From assembly GCA_002162955.1 (NCBI GenBank), contig MABD01000018.1:186001-250000 (forward strand): a stretch of DNA of 64,000 nucleotides, written 5' to 3'. Source of the stretch: Gammaproteobacteria bacterium 45_16_T64. GTDB lineage: Bacteria > Pseudomonadota > Gammaproteobacteria > Pseudomonadales > Ketobacteraceae. Made by a program: the position numbers and the translations under genes. Below the pieces are notes generated by a model, which worked only from the letters and a program-made list of their open reading frames with translations, searched no databases and was not told where the DNA came from. Below are positions 48,562-58,185 of the stretch, piece after piece. Position 1 is the stretch's first letter; each line of letters begins with the position of its first letter.

Positions 48562-49703
48562 GCAGAAGCGATTTTAAGCGACAGTTTCGCAGCCATAGCT
48601 CCCCAGTAACACGGCGTACCAGCCTGTTTCAGGCAATACACCTGGATGCCACACTGCTAGGCTGTTTATTCGTCTTAGTATCCGTCGGCTTATTCGTCCT
48701 TTACAGCGCCAGCGGTGAAAACATGGGCACCGTTATGCGCCAAGTGACGCGCATTATTATTGGCCTTGTCGTCATGATGATAATGGCCCAAATTCCGCCA
48801 CACAGTTACAAGCGCTGGAGCCCATGGCTATACGCAATAGGTATCGGCCTATTGATTGGTGTACTGGTACTAGGGACTCAAGCAAAAGGGGCTCAACGTT
48901 GGCTGCCCTTGCCTGGCGGCGTTCGCTTTCAACCGTCAGAGGTAATGAAACTCATCATGCCCATGATGGTGTCCTGGTACCTTGCAGAGCGCGCATTGCC
49001 ACCACAATGGAAACCAGTACTCGCCTCCGCTGTACTGATTATATTTCCCACGCTATTGATTGCAAAGCAGCCCGATTTAGGCACATCGCTACTCATCGCA
49101 AGCTCCGGTGTTTTTGCGCTATTTTTAGCGGGGCTACGCTGGCGAGTCATTGGGGGGCTGGTCTTAGCACTCATCCCCACGTCGACCGGCGCATGGTTTT
49201 TGATGCGCGATTACCAAAAGCAACGAGTACTTACGTTCCTCGATCCTGAGAGCGACCCCTGGGGCACAGGCTGGAATATTATCCAGTCAAAAACTGCCAT
49301 CGGCTCAGGAGGGTTAGAAGGCAAAGGCTGGCTAAACGGCACTCAGGCACATCTAGACTTTTTACCCGAAAGTCATACGGACTTTATTATCGCGGTTCTT
49401 GCAGAAGAATTTGGATTACTCGGCGTATCGGCATTGCTCGTATTGTATTTCTTTATCATTGCTCGTGGGATCTTTATCGCGACCAACGCCCAAGATACCT
49501 ATTCACGCTTACTTGCAGGCAGTATTACTTTGACCTTCTTTGTTTATATTTTTGTGAATATCGGTATGGTTAGCGGAATTTTACCCGTCGTAGGAGTCCC
49601 CCTCCCCTTTGTCAGCTATGGGGGAACCTCCATTGTTACACTCTTTGCAGGCTTTGGTGTACTGATGTCGGTGCAAACCCACCGTAAATTGTTGTCGCAA
49701 TAG
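48558..49703 (+). CDS. rodA: SEDS glycosyltransferase RodA
   Basis: Peptidoglycan polymerase of the elongasome, 381 residues with about ten membrane helices. Typical SEDS segments are present: RWLPLPGGVRFQPSEVMKL, AKQPDLGTSLLI, DFIIAVLAEEFGLLG and PFVSYGGTSIVTLFAGFG. Translationally coupled to mrdA (ATGA). The N-terminal about 25 residues are basic and Ser-rich. Confidence 0.97.
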   Translation: MSRSDFKRQFRSHSSPVTRRTSLFQAIHLDATLLGCLFVLVSVGLFVLYSASGENMGTVMRQVTRIIIGLVVMMIMAQIPPHSYKRWSPWLYAIGIGLLIGVLVLGTQAKGAQRWLPLPGGVRFQPSEVMKLIMPMMVSWYLAERALPPQWKPVLASAVLIIFPTLLIAKQPDLGTSLLIASSGVFALFLAGLRWRVIGGLVLALIPTSTGAWFLMRDYQKQRVLTFLDPESDPWGTGWNIIQSKTAIGSGGLEGKGWLNGTQAHLDFLPESHTDFIIAVLAEEFGLLGVSALLVLYFFIIARGIFIATNAQDTYSRLLAGSITLTFFVYIFVNIGMVSGILPVVGVPLPFVSYGGTSIVTLFAGFGVLMSVQTHRKLLSQ

Positions 49704-49831
49704 GCACTGATCACTCAACATTTAACAAATTGATGCTCAAAAGTGCGATTACATGCTGCAATTCGGGAATTATTTTCCTAATATAAGATCCAACTACATT
49801 GTCGCGTCTTGAATGGAAACTATAGCCCTCT

Positions 49832-50878
49832 ATGTCACTCACAAACCGCTCGACCATTTCTACGTTTCGCTTAATACAGCGATACGCACTGGGGGTAATC
49901 CTCTTTTGTACAACATACAGCCTTGAAGCAAAAAATGAAGGCAACTACTTAGAACACAAGAAATTCCAAGCTTTTCTTGAAAAAGTGGTGAAGGAAGACG
50001 GACACAAGAAAGAAGATATTGTCGCTCTCTTCCAGGATGCGAAAAGAAAAGACAGCATACTCGAAGCCATTGCGCGCCCCGCGGAAAAACGCCTAACCTG
50101 GGCCAAGTATCAGGACATTTTTCTTACCAAAAAACGCGCAGAGAAAGGCATTGTCTTTTACAAGAAATACAAAGCCGCCTTTAAAAAAGCAGAGAGCACC
50201 TATGGTGTTCCCTCTGAGATCATCCTTGCCATTATTGGGGTTGAAACACGGTACGGTAGTAACAAAGGGTCTTATCGCGTTATCGATTCACTATCCACCC
50301 TCGCATTTGACTACCCTCCCCGCTCCAAGTTTTTTACTAAGCAACTACAACAGTTCTTATTGCTTGCCAAAGAAGCGGGTATAGACCTCAAAACCACCAC
50401 GGGTTCCTACGCTGGCGCCATGGGGTTCCCGCAATTTATACCGAGCAGCTACAGGCACTATGCGGTCGATTTTGACGGTGATGGAAAAATAGATCTCATC
50501 AATAATCCAGTCGATGCTATCGGTAGCGTAGCCAACTACTTCAATGAGCACGGGTGGATTACTGGCGCACAGGTCACTAGCCCAGCCAGATACTTAAAAC
50601 AACAGGGCAAAACAAGCGATCTTGAGCCCATAGTAAACCAAGGCCTTAAACCCAAACTCATTGTTAGCGATCTAACCGCCGCAGGCTTAATTAGCGATAC
50701 CCCGTTTAACGCCAATGCCAGCGCTACCGCGATGAAGCTCAGAGGCAAACAAGGTGATGAATATTGGATCGGGCTAAAGAACTTTTACGTGATCACCCGG
50801 TACAACCATAGCAAACTCTATGCAATGGCAGTGTACCAGTTGAGCGAAACCTTAAAACCCAAGATCACATACCTCTAA
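49832..50878 (+). CDS. mltB: Lytic murein transglycosylase B
   Basis: Cleaves the MurNAc-GlcNAc bond, forming anhydro-muropeptides. 348 residues. The catalytic Glu is in AIIGVETRYGSNKG; further family motifs are AMGFPQFIPSSYRHYAVDFD and NPVDAIGSVANYFNEHGW. The N-terminus is a Sec-type hydrophobic segment (YALGVILFCTTYSLEA) without a good lipobox, so, unlike E. coli MltB, it may be soluble in the periplasm. It belongs to the mrdA-rodA-mltB-rlpA-dacA cell-wall block. Confidence 0.94.
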   Translation: MSLTNRSTISTFRLIQRYALGVILFCTTYSLEAKNEGNYLEHKKFQAFLEKVVKEDGHKKEDIVALFQDAKRKDSILEAIARPAEKRLTWAKYQDIFLTKKRAEKGIVFYKKYKAAFKKAESTYGVPSEIILAIIGVETRYGSNKGSYRVIDSLSTLAFDYPPRSKFFTKQLQQFLLLAKEAGIDLKTTTGSYAGAMGFPQFIPSSYRHYAVDFDGDGKIDLINNPVDAIGSVANYFNEHGWITGAQVTSPARYLKQQGKTSDLEPIVNQGLKPKLIVSDLTAAGLISDTPFNANASATAMKLRGKQGDEYWIGLKNFYVITRYNHSKLYAMAVYQLSETLKPKITYL

Positions 50879-50896
50879 CAGACAAGTAGCATTCCG

Positions 50897-51880
50897 TTGA
50901 ATCATATAACTGCAACCAAACACTACCGCCGCCCTTTAATTGTCGTCATAGCAACGCTTGTTATGACGGGCGGCTGCTCCCTACATAAGCCAACCTCACC
51001 ACCACTCCCCCCTCCCGTGAGCATCGATAACGAACAGGATGGCCCGCCAAAGCAAATTAAGGATATTTCCAATATTCCTAATGCAATTCCTCAACATGAA
51101 CCTCGCGCACGCTATGGTAACCACTCGCCATACCAAGTGCTCGGAAAAACATACAGCGTCATGGAGTCTGCCAAAGGTTACCAAGAAGAAGGGGTTGGAT
51201 CCTGGTACGGTGAAAAATTTGCCGGTAGAAAAACATCCAGCTTTGAGCCCTACGACCCCTATGCAATGACAGCAGCTCACAAGAGCCTGCCCTTGCCAAC
51301 GTATGTACGGGTTAAGAATCTGGAAAACAACAAAGAGATCATTGTCAAAGTGAATGATCGCGGCCCTTTTCATGACGACAGAATTATCGACCTGTCCTAC
51401 GCTGCGGCAGCTAAGTTGGGTTACATGAAAAAAGGGACGGCTCGAGTCTATGTAGAGGCCATAAATATTGAGGCCGATAGCACGATGACAACGCCCCCCC
51501 AAAGCCAGCCGGTAATACCATTATCACAACCGCTGTCGCAACCACTTCAACCGCAATCCAGCGCCCAACCGACAATGCAACCTTCCGCCCAACAACCACT
51601 TGCTGCCCCTCCCTCTTCTACTAGCAACGAGACTAAGACAACTCACCAACAAATCTTTCTCCAAGTTGCTGCTTTTTCACAACTCAGTACGGCGCAAGCC
51701 CTCGAGAAACAACTCTCACCGACAATAAAGGTGCCAGTAACCATTAATAGCGAAGGCACATCAGAACCCCAACTACACCGTGTACGAGTTGGACCTTTTG
51801 CCAATGAAATGAGTGCCATTTTGGTCAGCGAACAAATCAAGATTCAAAATATGGGCGACCCACTGATTATTCACCGCTAA
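50897..51880 (+). CDS. rlpA: RlpA, septal lytic transglycosylase lipoprotein
   Basis: Lytic transglycosylase acting on denuded glycan strands; 327 residues. TTG is the only usable start because the in-frame stop of mltB is 18 bases upstream. A lipoprotein signal ends in MTGGCSLH. The double-psi beta-barrel has GVGSWYGEKFAGRKTSSFEP, then MTAAHKSLPLPTYVRVKN and VNDRGPFHDDRIIDLSYAAA. A Pro/Gln-rich linker (about residues 195-245) leads to a C-terminal SPOR domain (IFLQVAAFSQLSTAQALEKQ) that binds denuded septal peptidoglycan. Confidence 0.95.
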   Translation: MNHITATKHYRRPLIVVIATLVMTGGCSLHKPTSPPLPPPVSIDNEQDGPPKQIKDISNIPNAIPQHEPRARYGNHSPYQVLGKTYSVMESAKGYQEEGVGSWYGEKFAGRKTSSFEPYDPYAMTAAHKSLPLPTYVRVKNLENNKEIIVKVNDRGPFHDDRIIDLSYAAAAKLGYMKKGTARVYVEAINIEADSTMTTPPQSQPVIPLSQPLSQPLQPQSSAQPTMQPSAQQPLAAPPSSTSNETKTTHQQIFLQVAAFSQLSTAQALEKQLSPTIKVPVTINSEGTSEPQLHRVRVGPFANEMSAILVSEQIKIQNMGDPLIIHR

Positions 51881-51936
51881 TGATTAGTGCTATGATGCCG
51901 CCTACCAATCAGGGTAACCTGGTTGCCAAGTAACGG

Positions 51937-53139
51937 ATGAGGCCACAAACCGGAATGAGAACACGAACTCCCCTATACCCGCAGATGATTGCGCTTGCAT
52001 CAATCTGCCTTGTAATACTCCTAACTATTGCAGCGTCACCCGCGCACAGCGCGCCTCGATTAATTCCACAGCCACCCAATTTGGCGGCAAAAAGTTGGAT
52101 TCTGATCGACGCCCAAAGTGGTCATGTGATTGTACAAAACAATGCTGACGAAACACTTCCCCCCGCCAGCTTGACCAAAATGATGACAAGTTACATCGCC
52201 GCCGAGCAGATAGAGACCGGCAACATCGCAATGGACGACGAAGTACTCATCAGCAAAAAAGCGTGGCGCAAAGGTGGCTCGAAAATGTACATTCGGGAGG
52301 GTACACGAGTCAGCCTTGAAGACCTTCTTAAGGGTGTCATTATTCAATCTGGTAATGATGCCAGCATTGCCGTCTCAGAACACGTTGCCGGCAGCGAGGA
52401 TGCTTTTGCAGACTTAATGAACCAAACAGCTGTTACCCTTGATATGCAGAATTCACACTTCATGAACGCTACAGGATGGCCTGCTGACGATCATTACACC
52501 ACTGCCAGCGACTTATCAAAACTTGCCCGTGCCATTATCTATGACCATCCAGACCACTATAGTGTTTACGCGGAAAAAGAATTCACTTACAACAATATTC
52601 GCCAGCCTAATCGCAATAAGTTGCTTTGGCGAGATAGTAGTGTTGACGGCTTAAAAACCGGGCACACCAATGCTGCAGGGTATTGCTTAGTCGCATCGGC
52701 CAAACGTAACGATATGCGCCTTATATCCGTAGTCATGGGCACGAAGAGCATTGATGCTCGTGCTGCCGAAAGCCAAAAATTACTGACCTACGGATTTCGC
52801 TTCTTTGAAACAGTAAAAAGCTACAACGCCCAAGAAGCACTCGTCACTCCAGATATATGGATGGGTGCTGCTGACCAAGTTCAACTAGGCTCAGCCGACG
52901 ATATTCTGCTAACAATCCCTAGGGGTGCTGAAAAAGAGATCAAGGCCGAGTTGGACTTCCCTAGCGAGATACGAGCACCACTCACCGCAGGCCAGGTCGT
53001 CGGCACAATAAAACTGCTGCTTGATGGTAAAATCATTCATGAGTCTCCCCTTTCGGCATTAGAATCGATCGAGGAAGCAGGCTTTATCAAGCGCATCTGG
53101 CACATGATTCTTATCTTTTTTATCGGTCTAATAAGCTAA
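51937..53139 (+). CDS. dacA: D-alanyl-D-alanine carboxypeptidase (PBP5/6 type)
   Basis: Low-molecular-mass PBP that trims terminal D-Ala from pentapeptides. 400 residues. Signal peptide, then SxxK (PPASLTKMMTSYIAAE), SxN (QSGNDASIAVSEHVAG) and KTG (VDGLKTGHTNAAGYC). The C-terminal domain ends in a long hydrophobic-amphipathic anchor (IKRIWHMILIFFIGLIS) that holds it on the outer face of the inner membrane. A hairpin terminator follows. Confidence 0.96.
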   Translation: MRPQTGMRTRTPLYPQMIALASICLVILLTIAASPAHSAPRLIPQPPNLAAKSWILIDAQSGHVIVQNNADETLPPASLTKMMTSYIAAEQIETGNIAMDDEVLISKKAWRKGGSKMYIREGTRVSLEDLLKGVIIQSGNDASIAVSEHVAGSEDAFADLMNQTAVTLDMQNSHFMNATGWPADDHYTTASDLSKLARAIIYDHPDHYSVYAEKEFTYNNIRQPNRNKLLWRDSSVDGLKTGHTNAAGYCLVASAKRNDMRLISVVMGTKSIDARAAESQKLLTYGFRFFETVKSYNAQEALVTPDIWMGAADQVQLGSADDILLTIPRGAEKEIKAELDFPSEIRAPLTAGQVVGTIKLLLDGKIIHESPLSALESIEEAGFIKRIWHMILIFFIGLIS

Positions 53140-53147
53140 TCAACCTA

Positions 53148-53170
53148 GGGCCTTGTATTCAACAAGGCCC
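53148..53170 (+). terminator. dacA terminator
   Basis: GGGCCTTGT (53148-53156) pairs with ACAAGGCCC (53162-53170) around a 5-base loop, followed by a T-rich tract (TTCTCTTTTCC). Confidence 0.85.
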
Positions 53171-53278
53171 TTCTCTTTTCCTACTACGTTTGAATGAGCA
53201 AATATTCTACATTTAGAGTAGAATGAGCCCTATTCGCTATTCATTTTTACCTTCATTTACCTGTGTGACCACCTTCTT

Positions 53279-53551
53279 ATGAGTAATGGCATTAACGAAT
53301 CGTTATGGGAATTCCCCTGCGAACACAACTTTAAAGTCATGGGTCTGTCTCAATACCCATTAACTGAGGTCGTCATCGAGGTCATCAAGGCCCATGCACC
53401 CGACTTCGACGAATCGCGCATATCGGAAAAAAGTAGCAGTTCGGGTAAATACGTATCCGTCACTGCACACGTACATGTTAAAGACAAGCAACAGCTAGAA
53501 GCTATTTACTACGCTCTCGACAAACGCGACGAAGTGTATTGCACCCTATAA
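53279..53551 (+). CDS. ybeD: DUF493 (YbeD-like) protein
   Basis: A 90-residue protein of the YbeD/DUF493 family, a small ferredoxin-like fold thought to be regulatory. Typical features are FPCEHNFKVMGLSQYPLTEV and SSSGKYVSVTAHVHVKDKQQ, with YYALDKRDEV near the end. It lies between dacA and lipB exactly as in E. coli and relatives. The start of lipB is 17 bases downstream. Confidence 0.93.
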   Translation: MSNGINESLWEFPCEHNFKVMGLSQYPLTEVVIEVIKAHAPDFDESRISEKSSSSGKYVSVTAHVHVKDKQQLEAIYYALDKRDEVYCTL

Positions 53552-53567
53552 AAGCCCCGCTTAAAAC

Positions 53568-54245
53568 ATGCAAGGCCTGACATTGAACGATATTAACCAA
53601 CAACTTATCATCCGCCAGTTAGGGACCATTGATTATGTCGAGTGCTGGCATGCAATGCAGCACCTCACGGACAGCAGGGACTCAGACACTGTTGATGAGT
53701 TATGGCTATTACAGCACCCCCGCGTGTTTACGCAAGGGCAAGCTGGCAAAGCAGAACATGTACTTGCGCCAGGCGACATTCCCGTCATCCCTGTCGATCG
53801 CGGTGGCCAAGTCACTTATCATGGCCCAGGGCAGCTCGTCGTTTACCTTATGGTTGACCTACGACGCCGAAAAATGGGCGCTCGAGCACTCGTCACTCTC
53901 ATCGAAAATGCCATTATTGCTACATTATCTCTCCACGGCATCACCGCCAGCCCACGCCCAAATGCCCCTGGCGTTTATGCTGCAGAGAAAAAAATCGCCT
54001 CATTGGGGCTGCGCATTCGAAAAGGCAGCTCGTTTCATGGCCTTGCACTCAACATCGATATGGACCTAGAACCCTTTCATCGTATCAACCCGTGTGGTTA
54101 CCAAGGCCTTGAAATGTGCCAAGTACGAGATTTTGTTGAAACACCCAGTTTCAGTACGATTCTGCAACAACTACAGAACCAACTACAATCCGATCTAGGG
54201 TATACTAGCGCGGAGATTTTGACGGACCCGCTGGAAGTATCATGA
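53568..54245 (+). CDS. lipB: Octanoyl-[ACP]:protein octanoyltransferase
   Basis: Transfers octanoate from acyl carrier protein to lipoyl domains, the first step of lipoate synthesis. 225 residues. Motifs: [60 protein letters not shown] and the catalytic Cys/Lys region with [14 protein letters not shown]. Overlaps lipA by 4 bases. Confidence 0.97.
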   Translation: MQGLTLNDINQQLIIRQLGTIDYVECWHAMQHLTDSRDSDTVDELWLLQHPRVFTQGQAGKAEHVLAPGDIPVIPVDRGGQVTYHGPGQLVVYLMVDLRRRKMGARALVTLIENAIIATLSLHGITASPRPNAPGVYAAEKKIASLGLRIRKGSSFHGLALNIDMDLEPFHRINPCGYQGLEMCQVRDFVETPSFSTILQQLQNQLQSDLGYTSAEILTDPLEVS

Positions 54246-55252
54246 CAGACAAGAAGACCGAATCCCGAAGAGCACCTAAGGCAGTTCAGGGCGAGAAACT
54301 ACGTGGCGCAGATAAAGTTGCCCGCATCCCTATAAAAGTTATCCCCACTACCGAGCTACCTCGCAAACCGGATTGGATTCGCGTACGCATACCTGCGAAC
54401 GGTGAAGTAAAGCGAGTAAAGGACCTGCTACGTAAGCAAAAGCTCCACACAGTCTGTGAAGAAGCCTCTTGCCCGAACCTACCCGAATGCTTTGGGGGTG
54501 GTACTGCAACCTTTATGATCATGGGTGACATCTGCACTCGCCGTTGCCCATTTTGCGATGTGGCTCATGGGCGCCCCAATAAATTGGACGAGAACGAACC
54601 ACGGCACCTCGCTGAATCAGTAAAAGCGCTAAACCTCAAATATGTCGTGATCACCTCCGTTGACCGAGATGATTTACGGGATGGCGGTGCACAGCACTAC
54701 GCAGATTGCATCAACGCCGTTAGAGAAAGTTCACCGAATACTAAAATTGAGGTGCTAGTACCTGATTTTCGCGGACGCATGGATGTTGCCCTGGATATTC
54801 TTGAGCAATCTCCACCCGACGTGTTTAACCACAACTTAGAAAATGTGCCCCGATTATATAAAGAAATACGCCCAGGTTCAGACTACCAATGGTCCCTTGA
54901 CCTACTAAAGCGCTACAAAGAACGCATGCCATCCGTTTCCACAAAATCTGGCGTTATGGTCGGATTGGGAGAAACCAACGAAGAAATAACACAAGTGTTA
55001 GAAGATTTGCGCAAACATGATGTAGATATGATTACGATTGGGCAATATTTGCAACCTAGCAAATCACACTCCCCCGTCAAACGCTTCGTCACACCACAAG
55101 AATTCGAGGAATTCAAAACCTTTGGTGACAACCTTGGTTTTGAAAACGTCGCCAGCGGCCCGCTCGTCAGAAGCTCGTATCACGCAGATTTACAATCAGA
55201 AGGCAAGGATGTAAACGAGATCCATAAGAAATCGTTACAGAACCCAGAATAA
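54242..55252 (+). CDS. lipA: Lipoyl synthase
   Basis: Radical-SAM enzyme that inserts two sulfurs into the octanoyl chain. 336 residues. The auxiliary cluster Cys motif is [12 protein letters not shown] and the radical-SAM motif is [10 protein letters not shown]; the late Ser ligand lies in VRSSYHAD. Further blocks are [20 protein letters not shown] and [11 protein letters not shown]. Translationally coupled to lipB. A DedA-PAP2 gene follows after 6 bases. Confidence 0.98.
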   Translation: MTDKKTESRRAPKAVQGEKLRGADKVARIPIKVIPTTELPRKPDWIRVRIPANGEVKRVKDLLRKQKLHTVCEEASCPNLPECFGGGTATFMIMGDICTRRCPFCDVAHGRPNKLDENEPRHLAESVKALNLKYVVITSVDRDDLRDGGAQHYADCINAVRESSPNTKIEVLVPDFRGRMDVALDILEQSPPDVFNHNLENVPRLYKEIRPGSDYQWSLDLLKRYKERMPSVSTKSGVMVGLGETNEEITQVLEDLRKHDVDMITIGQYLQPSKSHSPVKRFVTPQEFEEFKTFGDNLGFENVASGPLVRSSYHADLQSEGKDVNEIHKKSLQNPE

Positions 55253-55258
55253 GCCTTC

Positions 55259-56641
55259 ATGGAAGAATTTGCTTATTGGCTTGGCCAGCACCAGTACTGG
55301 ATTTTACTGGCCACTGCCTTGCTAGCATTTTTCGAATCGCTAGCCCTAGTGGGCATCCTCATACCCGGGGTCGCATTATTATTTGCTGCTGCGGTCGCGG
55401 CTGGTAGCGCAGCAATCAACATCTGGTGGTTGCTGGGTGCTGGCTTTGTTGGGGCAGTTCTTGGCGATGGCCTCAGTTTTTTCCTGGGCCGACACTTTCA
55501 TAACAAAATTACTCAGCTGCCGCCTTTTAACAAGCACCCTGAATGGATCACTAAGGGCGAACGCTTTTTTGAAAAATATGGGGTCGCAGGTGTGGTCATG
55601 GGACGATTTATCGGCCCCATCCGCCCCGTCATGCCATTAGTCGCTGGTATGTTAGAAATGCCACCTCACCGCTTTTTGACGGTCAACCTGCTATCCGCCA
55701 TTGCATGGTCCCCTTTCTACTTGCTACCGGGCTATTTTGTGGGGGCAGCCACAGAGAACCAACACCAGCTACAAGTAAACCACCTAATTTTATTGCTAAC
55801 TGCACTTGGCTTACCCTGGATAATAACGACGGGCTTATTACGCGTTAGGTCTTACTTATCCTCAACGGAGCTGCGCCAATATGTCGCACTGACGACATTC
55901 ACCCTGGCAGGTAGCGTTCTTGGCGCTACCTATGCCCTGACGAAAGCAGGCTTTTTCACGGCGACAAATGAAACCCTGCTAAATATATTCATTGATTTAA
56001 GAATACCAGCCCTGGATTATTTCTTCGTCGCTGTCACCTCCCTCGGTTACTGGTTACCCATGGTAATATGGGCAGCTGCGATCGGCTTAATCCTGCTTCT
56101 ACAGCGTCATATTGTTTTTCTTTCAATATGGATTGGAGCAACATTAGTTGGGCAATTCTCTATCTTTGGACTCAAAGACAGCATCGCCTGGCCGCGTCCA
56201 AACATTGTCATTCAGCCCCCTGCCTCACTATCTTTCCCTAGCGGACACACGGCTATAACCATCGTATTTTTAGGCACACTATTACTACTAATGAGAAGCA
56301 AGCTATCTCCAAAACAGTATAGGCAGTGGTTTTTAGGTAGCGCTATTGCTTGCTCTCTTGTCGCTATTTCTCGGCTATACCTCAACGTTCATTGGCTTTC
56401 CGACATCATCGCTGGTGCCTGCTTAGGCATAATGATTGTGACCTTGTTTTATGGATTGCTACTCACACAAACCGTCCAAAAGTACACATTACGAAGCCCT
56501 TCATTTAAAACTATAACCATCGCTTCAGCCACAGGTATTGCTTGCGCATTTATTTTCAGTGTCGCGCCATTCTTCAATGAAAAGTTTTCACGCTACCAAC
56601 TTCAGGAACAATACCAACACCATGAGCGATCACAAAAGTAG
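55259..56641 (+). CDS. DedA-PAP2 fusion membrane protein
   Basis: A 460-residue polytopic membrane protein joining two enzyme or transporter types. Residues about 1-190 are a DedA (SNARE-associated) domain: FFESLALVGILIPGVALLF, LGDGLSFFLGRHF, VVMGRFIGPIRPVMPLVAGM. Residues about 215-440 are a PAP2 phosphatase with all three motifs: KDSIAWPRP, FPSGHTAI, and SRLYLNVHWLSDIIAG. DedA proteins of this kind are linked to undecaprenyl-phosphate and phospholipid flipping; PAP2 enzymes remove phosphate from lipid pyrophosphates such as undecaprenyl-PP. The fusion suggests dephosphorylation and flipping of one lipid carrier. Such fusions occur in other proteobacteria, so it is not novel. Confidence 0.93.
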   Translation: MEEFAYWLGQHQYWILLATALLAFFESLALVGILIPGVALLFAAAVAAGSAAINIWWLLGAGFVGAVLGDGLSFFLGRHFHNKITQLPPFNKHPEWITKGERFFEKYGVAGVVMGRFIGPIRPVMPLVAGMLEMPPHRFLTVNLLSAIAWSPFYLLPGYFVGAATENQHQLQVNHLILLLTALGLPWIITTGLLRVRSYLSSTELRQYVALTTFTLAGSVLGATYALTKAGFFTATNETLLNIFIDLRIPALDYFFVAVTSLGYWLPMVIWAAAIGLILLLQRHIVFLSIWIGATLVGQFSIFGLKDSIAWPRPNIVIQPPASLSFPSGHTAITIVFLGTLLLLMRSKLSPKQYRQWFLGSAIACSLVAISRLYLNVHWLSDIIAGACLGIMIVTLFYGLLLTQTVQKYTLRSPSFKTITIASATGIACAFIFSVAPFFNEKFSRYQLQEQYQHHERSQK

Positions 56642-57479
56642 CCTGATTTCAGTTCATATATCAGTACTTATTCTTGGTGGAACAGGGCTATTTTCCAAGC
56701 TCGTAGAACTGCCGGCCACCGACATTATCACTTACAGAAGCGCTATCGCCGCAATATCATTATTTGCCATTTTGTTAATCACACGAGGCACAATGATTAT
56801 TCGCAACGCCAAGCATTTATTACTAATGCTTGGGTTAGGTGTACTGCTTGCCATCCACTGGGTTTCCTATTTCTATTCAATGCAAGTATCAGGCGTTGCC
56901 GTGGGAATGGTCGCATTATTTACTTACCCCGTCATCACCGTCTTTATTGAGCCTTTATTTCATGGTGAAAAACCCAAAGGCAAGGATATTATCTGCGGGC
57001 TCGCAGTCTTATTCGGTGTGATCCTTATTGTGCCCGAATTTTCAACCGGCAATAGCATCACTGTAGGTATTCTATGGGGGGTATTTTCCGCGTTTTTTTT
57101 CAGCACTCGCAACGTACTCCAAAAACGCTACTTAGCCAATTATGGTGGCCTAACATCCATGCTCTACCAAAGTGCTGTTGCAGGATTAATCACACTTCCA
57201 TTTATATCCCTACCCAGCAAAGAGATACCCATCGCTGACTGGGTATTGCTTTTCGCGTTAGGTACATTTTTTACCGCGCTACCCCATACACTTTTTACCG
57301 ACAGCCTAAAATATCTGAAGGCTAAAACCGTTAGTCTAATCGCCAGCCTGCAACCGCTGTACGGGGCTTTATTTGCGCTGTGGATACTTGGCGAGCAACC
57401 GTCAATCTCGACAGTTGTTGGTGGATTAATCATATTATCGGCAGCAACGTACGAATCCTACAGCGCCCAATCAGATTAA
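56622..57479 (+). CDS. EamA/DMT-superfamily transporter
   Basis: Drug/metabolite-type transporter of about 285 residues with ten membrane helices, from the ATG at 56622, which overlaps the end of the DedA-PAP2 gene by 20 bases; the frame is open to 56538. The two EamA halves are visible, with GLGVLLAIHWVSYFYSMQVS in the first and TVSLIASLQPLYGALFALWI with LGEQPSISTVVGG in the second. Substrate unknown; relatives export amino acids or metabolites. Confidence 0.88.
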   Translation: MSDHKSSLISVHISVLILGGTGLFSKLVELPATDIITYRSAIAAISLFAILLITRGTMIIRNAKHLLLMLGLGVLLAIHWVSYFYSMQVSGVAVGMVALFTYPVITVFIEPLFHGEKPKGKDIICGLAVLFGVILIVPEFSTGNSITVGILWGVFSAFFFSTRNVLQKRYLANYGGLTSMLYQSAVAGLITLPFISLPSKEIPIADWVLLFALGTFFTALPHTLFTDSLKYLKAKTVSLIASLQPLYGALFALWILGEQPSISTVVGGLIILSAATYESYSAQSD

Positions 57480-57642
57480 CCCGACAGGGCATTGGTCAGC
57501 AATAATACAAACAGTCAAATTCGGACAATTAACACTGGTAAGCGACGTAAACTTTCCTTATTATGCGCGCACTCCCTCGGGCCAACGTTAAACGTATTAT
57601 AAAATTTATAACAAATTTAGCTTGGCGTGAGGGAGACCATAT

Positions 57643-57861
57643 TCAAGATCCCTTTTCCAACAGCAACTCTTCTTTTGCCTTCGAATACGCCGTGTATGCC
57701 GCAACAATATGGCATATCCAACCTAGCATCCCACCGCTCCCGATCCAAAGTCCAGGCGCGATAATAAACCAAAAAATAGCTCTGATAAAAAAGCCGTTGT
57801 ACAACTGCCCTAATCCTGGAAGTAAAAAACTTAACACGCCTGCAATATTTGGCTTGTCCAT
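57643..57861 (-). CDS. Small TM2-like membrane protein
   Basis: A 72-residue protein with two membrane helices: ALSFLLPGLGQ-type entry (VLSFLLPGLGQLYNG), FFIRAIFWFIIAPGLWIGSG, and MLGWICHIVAAYTAYSKA. The PGLGQxYNG pattern is typical of TM2-domain-related proteins. Function unknown. The reverse-strand frame at the same place is its shadow. It is alone on the minus strand. Confidence 0.75.
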   Translation of the reverse strand: MDKPNIAGVLSFLLPGLGQLYNGFFIRAIFWFIIAPGLWIGSGGMLGWICHIVAAYTAYSKAKEELLLEKGS

Positions 57862-58185
57862 CCGCTGCCTACACTCCTATTTGTCATTGTTATCTCTATC
57901 AGTAGATATGCGTCAAAATCAGTAAAATTCAAGGTCCCCCCACCAGAAACCCGCAATACTTATAGAGCTGTTAATATTTTCATCAAATATCAAGAGGGAC
58001 TTACAAAAACTAACACAAAACACACAGCAAATGGTCGTTATTCAGACAAGCTCTTTTGTGAAAGCGGCTTGATTAGGATAAAATTCATTAACTAGATCAC
58101 ATTTCTGCTGATTGACCTACTATAAAAACAATAAGAACTAAATAGGACACAATCTTGACTTCTCTCTTCCCGACACACGTTAATC
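57862..58185. other. Intergenic region before the HD-GYP gene
   Basis: 324 AT-rich bases between the divergent TM2-like and HD-GYP genes. No gene is supported. Promoter-like pieces (TTGACC at 58112-58117, nearby TATAAA) occur but their spacing does not make a convincing pair. The HD-GYP ATG has no strong ribosome-binding site. Confidence 0.35.

Noticed and set aside
49711..49944. 77-residue minus-strand frame before mltB
   Set aside because: It overlaps the mltB start in antisense and shows no protein pattern.
57563..57925. 120-residue plus-strand frame
   Set aside because: It is antisense to the TM2-like gene, whose protein has the recognisable pattern; no ribosome-binding site.
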